Origin: Labilithrix sp.
GTDB taxonomy: Bacteria > Myxococcota_A > Polyangia > Polyangiales > Polyangiaceae
NCBI GenBank assembly: GCA_019637105.1
Contig: JAHBWF010000006.1
Location: forward strand, 1-64,000
DNA: 64,000 bases
Direction: 5' to 3'
Shown: positions 1-8,911 of the stretch, one piece after another
Layout of the letters: the number at the start of each line of letters is the position of its first letter
Position numbering within the stretch: position 1 is the stretch's first letter
Notes under the pieces: generated by a model
Databases searched by the model: none
Told to the model about the DNA's origin: nothing
What the model saw: only the letters and a program-made list of their open reading frames with translations
Position numbers and translations under genes: made by a program

Positions 1-719
<719 letters not shown>

Positions 720-1130
720 GGCCCGGACGCTAGTAGAATCGGGTCCATTGCGCGAGAGCCGTCCGGCGCCCCGACCCGCGGAGCCGCGCATCCTCGTGCA
801 CCGGCGCGCCGGCGCGACCTCACCGTCGCACATCCGACGCGCTCGATCGCTCCCCTCCGCGGCGCCCGGGCCGCCGCCCGCTCCTCCTCCTTCGCAGTCT
901 TGCTGCGGGGTTGGCGGCGCCGGTACGCCGCCTTGCCAGGACGTGCGCTCCATCCCCGACCCCACACCACCCTCGGTAATTGCACGTTACACGCACGTCC
1001 CCCAGGGCCTGACGAAGCCTCCTTCAGTCTCGCACTTATCTTGTGATTTCAGTCACTTAGTAAGTGACCAAGCGCGTCCGTCGGTGCAGGATTTCGACGG
1101 GTCGGTAGAGCCCCGCACAGGAGGTTTGCG
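720..1130. other. 411-base intergenic region between glnS and the VWA lipoprotein gene
   Basis: Divergent intergenic region. Most of it is GC-rich and shows no convincing gene. The last 110 bases hold a conspicuously AT-richer stretch (about 1030-1070) with a 17-base palindrome, then a good ribosome-binding site (AGGAGG, 1119-1124) for the gene starting at 1131. Confidence 0.6.
1052..1068. promoter_or_regulatory. Operator-like palindrome upstream of the VWA lipoprotein gene
   Basis: GTCACTTA-G-TAAGTGAC is a perfect 8-base inverted repeat around one central base, 62 bases before the ATG at 1131. It sits in an AT-rich patch of otherwise very GC-rich DNA. That size and symmetry suit a dimeric helix-turn-helix regulator; which one is unknown. 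Confidence 0.5.
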
Positions 1131-2321
1131 ATGTCACGGATCGGCACCCTGAAGATGATGGTGAGCGCGTCCTCGATGATGGTGGGGGCGATCGTCTTCG
1201 CGGGATGCGGATCGAGCGGGGACAGCACGTTCGGCGACGGCAGCGGCGACGGCGACGGGAGCGGCGGCGCCCTCACCGGCTTCGGCGACGGCGACGGCAC
1301 CGGCGGCGACGGCAAAGGCAACGGCAACGGCAACGGCAGCGGGACGGCCGGCAACGTCGGCAACGTCGACCCGACCTCCGCGTGCGCCACGGCGAGCGAC
1401 GGCGCGGAGCTCCAGCCGATCAGCCTCGTCTTCATGATCGATCGCTCGGGCAGCATGTCGAACGACGGCGGCTCCTCGACGGTCAACGTGCGCTGGAACC
1501 CGGTCAAGGAAGGTCTCGGCGCCTTCTTCGGCGATCCGGCGTCGAGCAACATCAGCGCGTCGCTCGCGTTCTTCCCGATCCGGAACGGCAACAACACGAC
1601 GTGCAGCTCGGCGGCCTACCAGTCGTCGGTCGTCCCGATGACCCAGCTCCCGAACGCCGCCGCGTTCTCGTCGGCGTTCAGCCAGAACCCGGCCGGCAAC
1701 ACGCCGACCGTCCCCGCGCTGCAGGGCGCGCTCGACGCCGCGAGGGCGGTCAAGGCGACCGGCAAGAACGTCGCCGTCGTGCTCGCGACCGACGGGCAGC
1801 CGAACGGCTGCAGCTCGAACACGTCGGGCGTCGAGGCGGTCGCCGCGGCCGGCGCCGCGGACGGGATCAAGACCTACGTCATCGGCGTCGGGCCGAGCAC
1901 CGGCAACCTGAACGGCTTCGCCGACAAGGGCGGGACCGGCTCGGCGATCATGATCCCGACCAACGACGCGGCGCAGGTCAGCGCCGACCTGCAGAAGGCG
2001 ATCGGCCAGATCGCGAGCTCGCTGCTCGGCTGCAACTACGGGCTCCCCGCTCCTCCGGCCGGGCAGACGCTCGACGTCAACGCGGTGAACGTCAACTACA
2101 CGCCGCCGGGCGGCGCGTCGAAGACGCTCGCCTACAGCGCCGACTGCAAGAACAAGGACGGCTGGCGCTACGACAACGTCACGGCGCCCAAGGAGATCAT
2201 CCTCTGCGCCGACAGCTGCGCCACGGCGAAGGCGCAGGCCGGCGCCAAGCTCGACATCATCTTCGGCTGCGCCACGGCCGTCCCGCCGGGCGAGATCGAT
2301 CCGGACGGCAACATCCGCTGA
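1131..2321 (+). CDS. Secreted lipoprotein with a von Willebrand factor A domain
   Basis: 396 residues. A signal peptide ends in the lipobox VFAGCG, so the mature protein should be a lipid-anchored envelope protein. Residues about 30-75 are a low-complexity Gly/Asp/Asn/Ser linker. A VWA domain follows, with an intact metal-binding MIDAS motif D-R-S-G-S at about residue 103 (FMIDRSGSM) and a later ATDGQP segment that fits the conserved Asp. The C-terminal third carries several cysteines (CNYGLP, CKNKDGW, CADSCATAK, CATAV) and may form a separate disulfide-stabilised domain. A strong AGGAGG lies 6 bases before the ATG. VWA proteins bind ligands or matrix through a divalent ion; the partner here is unknown. 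It ends 18 bases from a convergent gene. Confidence 0.85.
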   Translation: MSRIGTLKMMVSASSMMVGAIVFAGCGSSGDSTFGDGSGDGDGSGGALTGFGDGDGTGGDGKGNGNGNGSGTAGNVGNVDPTSACATASDGAELQPISLVFMIDRSGSMSNDGGSSTVNVRWNPVKEGLGAFFGDPASSNISASLAFFPIRNGNNTTCSSAAYQSSVVPMTQLPNAAAFSSAFSQNPAGNTPTVPALQGALDAARAVKATGKNVAVVLATDGQPNGCSSNTSGVEAVAAAGAADGIKTYVIGVGPSTGNLNGFADKGGTGSAIMIPTNDAAQVSADLQKAIGQIASSLLGCNYGLPAPPAGQTLDVNAVNVNYTPPGGASKTLAYSADCKNKDGWRYDNVTAPKEIILCADSCATAKAQAGAKLDIIFGCATAVPPGEIDPDGNIR

Positions 2322-2339
2322 CGCGAGCGACTGCCCGCG

Positions 2340-3911
2340 TCAGACCGGGATCACGCCGCGCTTCTTCGCGGGGCGCTCGATCTTCTTGTGCCGCGCGAGC
2401 TCGAGGCCCCAGGCGAGGGCGCGCCGGGTGTCGCGCGGGTCGATGACCTCGTCGACGAGGCCCCAGCCGGCGACCTTGTAGATGTCGATGTTCTTCTGGA
2501 TCTGATCGACGATCATCTTCCTCGCCTCGGGCGGCGGCTCCTCGGCGCCGAAGAGCTTGCGCGCGGCGATGCCGACCATGCCCTCGGCGCCCATCACCGA
2601 GATCTCCCCCGACGGCCAGGAGACGATGAGGTCCGGCTCGTACGCGCGCCCGCACATCACGTAGTAACCCGCGCCGTAGGCCTTGCGGACCACGCAGGTG
2701 ATCTTCGGCACCGTCGCGGCGCTCATCACGTGGAGGAGCTTCGCGCCGTGGCGGATGATGCCCGCGTGCTCGACCTTCGAGCCGACCATGAAGCCGGGCA
2801 CGTCCTGGAGGAAGACGAGCGGCACGTTGAAGGCGTCGCAGATCTGGATGAAGCGCGCCGCCTTGTCGGCCGAGTCGTTCTCGAGGATGCCCCCGAGCCA
2901 GTTGGGCTGGTTCGCGACGATGCCGACGCTCTTGCCGCCGATGCGCGCGAGGCACGTGATGATGCTTCGACCGAAGCGCGGCTTGATGTCGAGGATGTCG
3001 CCGTGGTCGACGATCGCGCGGATCAGCTTGTACATGTCGTACGGCTTGCGCGTCGACTCGGGCAAGAGATCGAGCAGCGACTCCTCGCGGCGATCGACCG
3101 GATCGGTGACGGGCAGGTCCGGCGGGCTCTCGTCGCAGCTCGACGGGAAGAACGAGAGGTACTTCTTCGTCGCCTGGATGGCGGCCGCGTCGCTCTCGTA
3201 CTCGCCGTCGCCGACGCCGCTCGTCTCGGAGTGCACCTTCGAGCCGCCGAGCTCCTGCTCGCCGATGTCCTGACCGGTGACGGCCTTGACCAGCGGCGGC
3301 CCGCCGAGCGCGAGCGAGCCGACGTTCTTCACCATCGGCACGAAGTCGGCGAGGCCCGGGATGTAGGCGGTGCCGGCGGCGCCGGGGCCGACCATCGCGG
3401 CGACCTGCGGGACCACGCCGCTCATCACGACCTGCTCGCGGAAGAGGTGCCCCGAGCCGGCGAAGAGCGAGATCATGTCGGCGTGGGCGGCGCCCGGATC
3501 GATGCGCGCGCCGGCGGAGTCGACGAGCCAGACCATCGGCCAGCGGCCGCGGAGGCTCATCTGCCGGAGGCGCGTCACCTTCTCCTCGCCGGTGTAGCCG
3601 ATGCTGCCGCCCTTCACCGTGAAGTCGTAGGCGGCGCAGCAGACCATCCGCCCGTCGACCTTGCCGAACGCGGTCACGACGGCGTCCGCCGGCGGCTTGT
3701 CCGAGCCGTCGGGCCCCGCGGCGAGCCCCATCTGCGTGCCGTGCGCGCCGAGCTCGAAGAAGACGCCGTCGTCGAACAGCGCGGCGACGCGCTCGCGCGC
3801 GGTCATCTTCCCGCGATCGTGCTGCTTCTTGACCTTGTCCGGGCCGCCCATCTCGCGGATCTTCGCGCGGCGGGCCTCGAGATCGGCGACGAGCTCTCGC
3901 ATGTTCGGCAT
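2340..3911 (-). CDS. Acyl-CoA carboxylase carboxyltransferase (beta) subunit
   Basis: 523 residues from the chosen ATG (MPNMRELV); an in-frame upstream start would add 9 residues and an ATG three codons in would remove 3. The protein is a biotin-dependent carboxyltransferase that moves CO2 from carboxybiotin to an acyl-CoA. Two crotonase-like halves are recognisable: WLVDSAGARID and GPGAAGTAYIPGL in the N-terminal half, the family stretch GGSKVHSETSGVGD, then FLQDVPGFMVG and KAYGAGYYVMCGRAYEPD in the C-terminal half. It resembles propionyl-/methylcrotonyl-CoA carboxylase beta chains; the substrate cannot be fixed from sequence alone. No biotin carboxylase alpha subunit lies next to it, so its partner is encoded elsewhere. 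Confidence 0.9.
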   Translation of the reverse strand: MPNMRELVADLEARRAKIREMGGPDKVKKQHDRGKMTARERVAALFDDGVFFELGAHGTQMGLAAGPDGSDKPPADAVVTAFGKVDGRMVCCAAYDFTVKGGSIGYTGEEKVTRLRQMSLRGRWPMVWLVDSAGARIDPGAAHADMISLFAGSGHLFREQVVMSGVVPQVAAMVGPGAAGTAYIPGLADFVPMVKNVGSLALGGPPLVKAVTGQDIGEQELGGSKVHSETSGVGDGEYESDAAAIQATKKYLSFFPSSCDESPPDLPVTDPVDRREESLLDLLPESTRKPYDMYKLIRAIVDHGDILDIKPRFGRSIITCLARIGGKSVGIVANQPNWLGGILENDSADKAARFIQICDAFNVPLVFLQDVPGFMVGSKVEHAGIIRHGAKLLHVMSAATVPKITCVVRKAYGAGYYVMCGRAYEPDLIVSWPSGEISVMGAEGMVGIAARKLFGAEEPPPEARKMIVDQIQKNIDIYKVAGWGLVDEVIDPRDTRRALAWGLELARHKKIERPAKKRGVIPV

Positions 3912-4017
3912 GGCCCGAATACTTCGCACACGAAACATTCCGTGGCAAGCGTGACCTCCTCGCCGCGGCTGCCCGTCGCTTGCGACGGAGGGCCTCCTCT
4001 GCCAACGTCCGCGGGCG

Positions 4018-4911
4018 ATGACCGACCTCTACCTCATGTCGCCGCCCGGGACCGACTGGCAGATCCGCGGCCGCGCCAACTTCCGGAGCCGTGAGGCCGC
4101 GCCGGTCGACGCGGCGAAGGCGCGCCGCGAGTGGCTCGGGCTCGCCGAGGCGATCGAGCGGACCGGCGCGACGGTCGTGGTGCAGCCGCCCGTGCCCGGG
4201 CTGACGGGCATGCCGTACGCCGCCGAGTGCGGGCACGTCGTGCGCGGCGCGGGCGGGCGAGCGCGCTTCCTCCTGCCGCGCATGTTCGCCGAGCACCGCA
4301 AGGGCGAGGCCGAGCACTGGGCGAAGCTCGCGCAGAAGCTCGGCTGGGAGCTCGTCGACCTCGGCGCGGGCACCTGGGAGGCGCAGGGCGACGTCGCCGT
4401 CTTCGACGGCGTGACGATGCTCTTCTACGGCGGCCGCACCGATCGCGCGGGCTTCGAGAGGGCGCGCGCGTACTTCGACGGAGAGGTCCTCCCCGTCGAG
4501 GTCCGCGAGCCGGCGTTCCACGGCAACATGGCGCTCCTGCCGCTGCCGGCGGCCGATCGCGTCCTCGTCTGCCCCGACGTGCTCGTCGGCGGCTCGCTCG
4601 CGCGGCTCGAGGCGCGCTTCGGACGCGAGCGCCTCGTCCACGTGACCGAGGACGAGATCCGGAGCTACGCGACGAACGGCCTACCCGTCGGCGACGCGCT
4701 CCTCGCCCCGAGCCTCGTCCCCGCGCGCGTCCGCGAGCTCGCCCGGAGCCTCGGCGTCGAGGTCGTGCTCCTCGAGATGGACGAGGTGTGCGGCAAGGCG
4801 GGCGGGGCCTCCCGCTGCCTCGTCTGCCACGTGCCGGACGCGCCCGCCGGGGAGGTGCCGGAGGAGCATCGCCTCGCGCCCTTCGCCGCGGCGATCCGCG
4901 AGGTCGGATGA
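4018..4911 (+). CDS. DDAH-like guanidino-group hydrolase (amidinotransferase fold)
   Basis: 297 residues, one pentein-fold domain of the guanidine-modifying superfamily that includes dimethylarginine dimethylaminohydrolase and arginine deiminase. The catalytic set is present: acidic residues in GTWEAQGD (about residues 120-127), the histidine in FHGNMALLPL (about 167), and the nucleophilic cysteine in GGASRCLVCH (about 267). The family hydrolyses methylated arginines or related guanidines; the true substrate is not determined. Its stop overlaps the start of the next gene by four bases (ATGA), so the two are probably translationally coupled. It is divergent from the carboxylase gene across 106 bases. 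Confidence 0.85.
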   Translation: MTDLYLMSPPGTDWQIRGRANFRSREAAPVDAAKARREWLGLAEAIERTGATVVVQPPVPGLTGMPYAAECGHVVRGAGGRARFLLPRMFAEHRKGEAEHWAKLAQKLGWELVDLGAGTWEAQGDVAVFDGVTMLFYGGRTDRAGFERARAYFDGEVLPVEVREPAFHGNMALLPLPAADRVLVCPDVLVGGSLARLEARFGRERLVHVTEDEIRSYATNGLPVGDALLAPSLVPARVRELARSLGVEVVLLEMDEVCGKAGGASRCLVCHVPDAPAGEVPEEHRLAPFAAAIREVG

Positions 4912-5759
4912 CGTCGACGCTCGACGGCCTCGCCAGGGACTTCTTCGCGCGGCACCCCGAGCTGACGCTCGCCGCGCTCGGCGCGCGCGACAACGCCGCG
5001 GCCCTCGATCCGAGCCCGTTCGGCGTGAAGGTCGACTACCGCGCCGCCGAGCGGCACCCGGACCTGGTCGAGCGCTACCGCGCCGCCAACGCGCTCGCGT
5101 TCCCCGGCGAGCTCACCCTGCCGGGCTGGGTGCTCAGCGATCTCTATCTCCTGCCCGGCGCGATCGGCCTGCTCCTCTGCCGCGCGTCGCTGCTCGACGT
5201 CCCGACCCGCAAGCGCCTCGGGCTCTCGCCCGACGACGAGGCGATCGCGGCGGCGTACCTCGCCGCGCCCACGGTCGTGCCGCGCGCGTTCGTCGGCGTC
5301 TCGCTCCTCAGCCTCGTGCCGAAGATCGTCGCCGGCGCGTGGGTCAAGGCGCTCACGCTCCGGATGCTCGGCGCGCGCCGCCTCCGCGGCGTCGCGCAGT
5401 GGGCGAACCCGAGCGTGCGCGTCCACACGCGCATGGGGCCGATCCGCGTCGTCTCGGCGGTGCCCGGCACGCACGAGTTCCGCGCGAAGAGCTTCGTCTA
5501 CGAGAGCGATCTCTCGGACGAGGCGCGCTGGACGGCCGCGATGGCGCGGCGCGCGTCGCCGACGCCGGCGATGAAGGTCCGCGCGACCGACGAGGCCGCG
5601 CTCGCCGCGCTGCTCGCCCGCGCCGAGGCCGGCGAGCGGATCTACCTCGTGCCGCCCGGCCTCGACGCGAGCGGCCACCTCCTCGTGCACGTCGACGAGG
5701 CGCGCGCCCTCGCGGACGGCGCCGCGACCGCCGGCGTCGCGAGCGCGCCACGCGGGTGA
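4908..5759 (+). CDS. Conserved-looking protein of unknown function coupled to the DDAH-like gene
   Basis: 283 residues, not recognised. The start ATG overlaps the stop of the preceding gene (ATGA at 4908-4911), which is why this start was chosen over a longer upstream frame. The N-terminal half is rich in hydrophobic stretches (about residues 70-95, LPGWVLSDLYLLPGAIGLLLC, and about 125-150, FVGVSLLSLVPKIVAGAW) that could be buried helices or membrane contacts. No signal peptide and no cysteine or histidine motif stands out. Coupling to a guanidino hydrolase suggests a role in the same pathway, which is inference only. Confidence 0.7.
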   Translation: MTSTLDGLARDFFARHPELTLAALGARDNAAALDPSPFGVKVDYRAAERHPDLVERYRAANALAFPGELTLPGWVLSDLYLLPGAIGLLLCRASLLDVPTRKRLGLSPDDEAIAAAYLAAPTVVPRAFVGVSLLSLVPKIVAGAWVKALTLRMLGARRLRGVAQWANPSVRVHTRMGPIRVVSAVPGTHEFRAKSFVYESDLSDEARWTAAMARRASPTPAMKVRATDEAALAALLARAEAGERIYLVPPGLDASGHLLVHVDEARALADGAATAGVASAPRG

Positions 5760-5857
5760 GACGTGTCCGCCACGTCCGACGGTCCGCCGCGCCCGGCGCC
5801 CCGCGGCGCCGGGCGACATGGGCTTGCCCATCGGAGGCCGTACGCGGATAGTAAGGC

Positions 5858-6403
5858 GTGGCGTCCTCGTTCAAGCTCTCGCCGGCCCTCGCCGGGCTCG
5901 CCGCGGCCGCGGCGGTGATGTCCCTCGGCGCGGCGACGTTGACCGCGTGCGGCGACGACGGCACGGTCCCCGAGGTGGAGGAAGAGGACGCGGGCGTCGA
6001 CGCCGGCGCCGAGCCGCCGCCCCCGCCGCCGGCGTCCGAGGGCGGGAGCACGAACCAGCCGCCGCCCATCGAGGTCGACTGCCCCGTCGGCACCGCCGTC
6101 GAGATGGAGGACAACGACACGCCGGCCACCGCGAACGAGCTCGACCACGAGCTCTCCTTCTGCGGCGCGATCTCGCCCGGCGACGACGTCGACTACTCGA
6201 CGTTCACCACGCCCGCGGGCAAGAAGCTCGAGCTCTTCCAGGGCGTGATCGACGGCGCCGTCGACTTCGATCTCATCGTGAACGGCAAGACGCTTCGCCC
6301 GAGCGAGGTGAAGCGGTTCGAGGCCGGCAAGTACCTCGTCAAGGCGTACACGAAGGATCAGAAGCCCGGGAAGTACCGCTACCGGATCCAGTACGAGCCC
6401 TGA
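5858..6403 (+). CDS. Lipoprotein with a PPC-like (pre-peptidase C-terminal) beta domain
   Basis: 181 residues from a GTG start. Signal peptide with lipobox LTACG, then an acidic Asp-Ala-Gly/proline linker (EEEDAGVDAGAE followed by a run of prolines) and a domain of about 100 residues. The segment VEMEDNDTPATANEL and the following DDVDYSTFTTPAGKKL fit the PPC family, in which E-x-N-D-T-P-A-x-A-x-x-L opens a small beta sandwich found on secreted peptidases and binding proteins. No enzyme domain is attached, so it probably acts as a binding or structural surface protein. Confidence 0.7.
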   Translation: MASSFKLSPALAGLAAAAAVMSLGAATLTACGDDGTVPEVEEEDAGVDAGAEPPPPPPASEGGSTNQPPPIEVDCPVGTAVEMEDNDTPATANELDHELSFCGAISPGDDVDYSTFTTPAGKKLELFQGVIDGAVDFDLIVNGKTLRPSEVKRFEAGKYLVKAYTKDQKPGKYRYRIQYEP

Positions 6404-6448
6404 CGCGCCCTTGGCCCGGGCGCACGCGCGTCGCGGGCCGACGGCGCG

Positions 6449-7252
6449 TCAGCGCCCCTTCCAGACCGGCGCGCGCTTCTCCATGAACGCCATGAGCCCC
6501 TCGCGCGCGTCCTCGGTCGCGAGGCACTCGCCGAGCCTCCCGCGCAAAAGCGGGAGGGCGGACGCGAGGTCCATGTCGTCCTGCTCGGCGAAGGCGCGGA
6601 GGCCGAGCGCGATCGTCTTCGGGCTCTTCGACGCGAGCGCGCCGGTCAGCCGGCTCATCGCCCCGTCCATGTCCGCCGCCACGACGACCTCGTTGACGAG
6701 CCCGAGCGCGCGCGCCTCCTCGGCGTCGAGCTTCTTGCCGAGGAGCATCATGTCGAGCAGCGCGCGGCGCGGGACGAGGCGGGCGAGCACCGCCATGATC
6801 ATCATCGGGAAGAGGCCGACGTCGATCTCCGGGGTCCCCAGCTTGGCCGCGCTGTCGGCGATCGCGAACGTCGACGCCGCGACGAGCCCGAGCCCGCCTC
6901 CCATCGCGTGGCCGTTCACCCGCGCGACGATCGGCTTCTCGGCGCGGACCATCGCGAGCAAGAGGTCGGCGTAGTCCCCCTTGGGCGGGAGCTCGGGCCC
7001 CTCGGACGCGGCGCCGCTCATCGAGCCGAAGTCGCCGCCGGCGCAGAAGGCCTTGCCCTCCCCGGTGAGGACGATCACCCGGACGTCGTCGTCCTCGTGC
7101 GCGTCGGAGAGCGCCCAGAGCAGCTCGTTGACCATCTGCGGCCCGATCGCGTTGCGGCGCTCGGGGTTGTACAGCCTGATCGTCCGGACGGGCCCGGCGT
7201 CCGTCGTACGCAGCTTCGCCCAGAGGCGCGTGGCCGGCTTGGTCTTGCTCAT
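6449..7252 (-). CDS. Enoyl-CoA hydratase/isomerase family protein
   Basis: 267 residues, the usual length for a single-domain crotonase. The oxyanion-hole segments are visible: GKAFCAGGDFGSM (about residues 66-78) and NGHAMGGGLGLVAA (about 112-126). A Glu/Asp-containing stretch KLGTPEIDVGLFP follows, where the catalytic acid of hydratases or isomerases normally sits. It should act on an acyl-CoA in the cytoplasm. It starts 13 bases after the BKACE gene, so it is the last gene of a marR-BKACE-crotonase operon and probably processes the CoA product of that pathway. Confidence 0.9.
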   Translation of the reverse strand: MSKTKPATRLWAKLRTTDAGPVRTIRLYNPERRNAIGPQMVNELLWALSDAHEDDDVRVIVLTGEGKAFCAGGDFGSMSGAASEGPELPPKGDYADLLLAMVRAEKPIVARVNGHAMGGGLGLVAASTFAIADSAAKLGTPEIDVGLFPMMIMAVLARLVPRRALLDMMLLGKKLDAEEARALGLVNEVVVAADMDGAMSRLTGALASKSPKTIALGLRAFAEQDDMDLASALPLLRGRLGECLATEDAREGLMAFMEKRAPVWKGR

Positions 7253-7265
7253 CGGCGTGCTCCCG

Positions 7266-8183
7266 TCAGGAGGCCAGCGTGGCCCCTGCCGACGTCGCCC
7301 CGGCCGGCTTGATCGGATCGAGCGCGAGGATCTGCCTGGCCTGCTCGACCGTGGCGACCTTGCGCCCGCAGTCGCGCACCATGCGCGCCGCGACCTCGAT
7401 GAGGTCGCCGTTGCTCCGCGCCATCTCGCCGCTGGGCAGATAGAGGTTGTCCTCGAGCCCCGCGCGGATGTTGCCGCCGAGCGCGAGCGCGGCGCCGATC
7501 ATCCGCCAGCCGCTCTTCGAGATGCCGATCACCTCCCACTCGCTCCCGGGCGGCATGATCTTCGTCTGGAGCTGGAGGCTCTCGACGAGCGGCGGGATCC
7601 CGCCGAGCACGTTGACGATGAACGAGAACTGGAGCGGCTTCTTGAGGACGCCCATGTCGAGCAGCGGCCAGATGCCGTGCGTGTGTCCGGTGTCGAAGCA
7701 CTCGAGCTCGGGCTTCACGCCGGCGGCGTTCATCGCCTCGAGCAGCTTGATGATCTTCGCGTAGGTGTTCGGGAACACCATGTCGAAGACGAACGCCTTC
7801 TTGTTCTCGGAGTACTTCGAGTAGTTCATCGTGCCCATGTTGAGGGCGGCGATGTGCGGCCGGCTCTCGCCGATGTACGCGCACTGCTCGGAGACGTCGT
7901 CGAGCACCGTGCCGGTCGAGAAGTTGAGGAGGATCGGGCAGCGCTTGGTGACCTCGTCCTTGATCCGCGCGAAGACCTTCGGATCGAACGTCGGCGTGCC
8001 GTCGTCGCGCCGGGCGTGGATGTGCACGACCGCGGCGCCGGCGTCGTAGGCGCGCTTGCACTCCTCGCCGATCTCCTCGGGCGTGTACGGGATCCCCGGG
8101 CACTGCTTGCGGTTCGCGAGGACGCCCGTGACGGCGCAGGTGATCACGCAGAGGTCCGGATCGCGCACGAAGGTCTGGCTCAT
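7266..8183 (-). CDS. BKACE family beta-keto acid cleavage enzyme (DUF849)
   Basis: 305 residues. The family (type enzyme 3-keto-5-aminohexanoate cleavage enzyme, Kce) condenses a beta-keto acid with acetyl-CoA and cleaves it to acetoacetate plus a new acyl-CoA, using a metal held by histidines in a TIM barrel. The hallmark VVHIHARRDDGTPT (about residues 46-59) carries the metal-binding HxH, and CFDTGHTHGIW and GLEDNLYLP also fit. The ATG at 8183 was chosen because GAGGAG lies 6 bases upstream; an ATG at 8216 that overlaps the marR stop (ATGA) would add 11 residues. Substrate unknown: subfamilies act on many different beta-keto acids. Confidence 0.88.
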   Translation of the reverse strand: MSQTFVRDPDLCVITCAVTGVLANRKQCPGIPYTPEEIGEECKRAYDAGAAVVHIHARRDDGTPTFDPKVFARIKDEVTKRCPILLNFSTGTVLDDVSEQCAYIGESRPHIAALNMGTMNYSKYSENKKAFVFDMVFPNTYAKIIKLLEAMNAAGVKPELECFDTGHTHGIWPLLDMGVLKKPLQFSFIVNVLGGIPPLVESLQLQTKIMPPGSEWEVIGISKSGWRMIGAALALGGNIRAGLEDNLYLPSGEMARSNGDLIEVAARMVRDCGRKVATVEQARQILALDPIKPAGATSAGATLAS

Positions 8184-8212
8184 GATCGTCTCCTCATCAT
8201 CGTTGTCCGGGG

Positions 8213-8707
8213 TCATCCCTTGCCGGAGTCGCCCTCGGCGGTCTCGCGGCGGACCGACTGCCGCACGCGCCGCGCCACCTTGCCGAGGATCTTCACGAGG
8301 TCGCGCACCTCCGCGGCGCTGAGGCTCTCGAGCGCGCCGCGGAAGATCTCCATCGGCTCGACCGGGATCTCCTCGGCGAGCTTCCGCCCCTTCGCCGTCA
8401 GGCGAATGTAGACGACGCGGCGGTCCTCCTTCGAGCGCTCGCGGGTGACGAGGTTCTCCCGCTCCATGCGGTCGATGATCCCCGTCACCGTGCTGTTCTG
8501 CGCGCGGATGCGCTCGGACAGCTCGGACAGCGAGAGATCGCCGATCTGCTCGAGCATCTTGACGACGGTGAGCTGCGGACCGGTCAGGTCGGCGCGGCGC
8601 GCCAGCTCCTTCGTGAGGCGGCGGCTCTCCGTGTAGAGGTAGATGATCGCCTCGAGGACCTGGTCGACATCGCTCTTGAATTCGGCGCTTACGGGCGGCG
8701 GCGGCAT
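8213..8707 (-). CDS. MarR family transcriptional regulator
   Basis: 164 residues with a MarR winged helix-turn-helix: LTGPQLTVVKMLEQIG, then the recognition region LSELSERIRAQNSTVTGIIDRMERENLV and the wing RERSKEDRRVVYIRLTAKG. Such dimers usually repress their own operon and release DNA when an aromatic or acyl-CoA ligand binds. It is first in an operon with the BKACE and crotonase genes, so it probably controls them. No Shine-Dalgarno precedes the ATG; the upstream bases CTAAATA abut it, and an imperfect palindrome lies two bases upstream, so the mRNA may be leaderless. Confidence 0.9.
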   Translation of the reverse strand: MPPPPVSAEFKSDVDQVLEAIIYLYTESRRLTKELARRADLTGPQLTVVKMLEQIGDLSLSELSERIRAQNSTVTGIIDRMERENLVTRERSKEDRRVVYIRLTAKGRKLAEEIPVEPMEIFRGALESLSAAEVRDLVKILGKVARRVRQSVRRETAEGDSGKG

Positions 8708-8708
8708 T

Positions 8709-8724
8709 ATTTAGCGTGCGAAAT
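8709..8724. promoter_or_regulatory. Imperfect palindrome at the marR start, candidate autoregulatory operator
   Basis: The plus strand reads ATTTAGCGTGCGAAAT, matching its reverse complement at 12 of 16 positions (ATTT-x-GC-xx-GC-x-AAAT). It lies 2 bases upstream of the marR ATG, where a bound dimer would block initiation. MarR proteins typically bind 16-20 base dyads like this. Confidence 0.45.
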
Positions 8725-8911
8725 ATCCGTCCTTTCGAGGGCGACGTCAACCGCGGGCCTCCGAACGGCCGTGTCACGCCGCGGCGCGCCGTGCGCTCCT
8801 TCGCCCCACCCGCGCCGCCGCCGGCGCGCGCGTCCACGGCGCGGTGCGTCGGGCGCGCGCGCGTCGTCGCGGCAGCGCCCGCGCGAAGGTCGGCTACGCT
8901 TCACGGGAGTC

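Noticed and set aside
2257..4641. A 794-codon minus-strand frame over the carboxylase gene
   Set aside because: It is a shifted frame of the carboxyltransferase gene, rich in Arg and without motifs.
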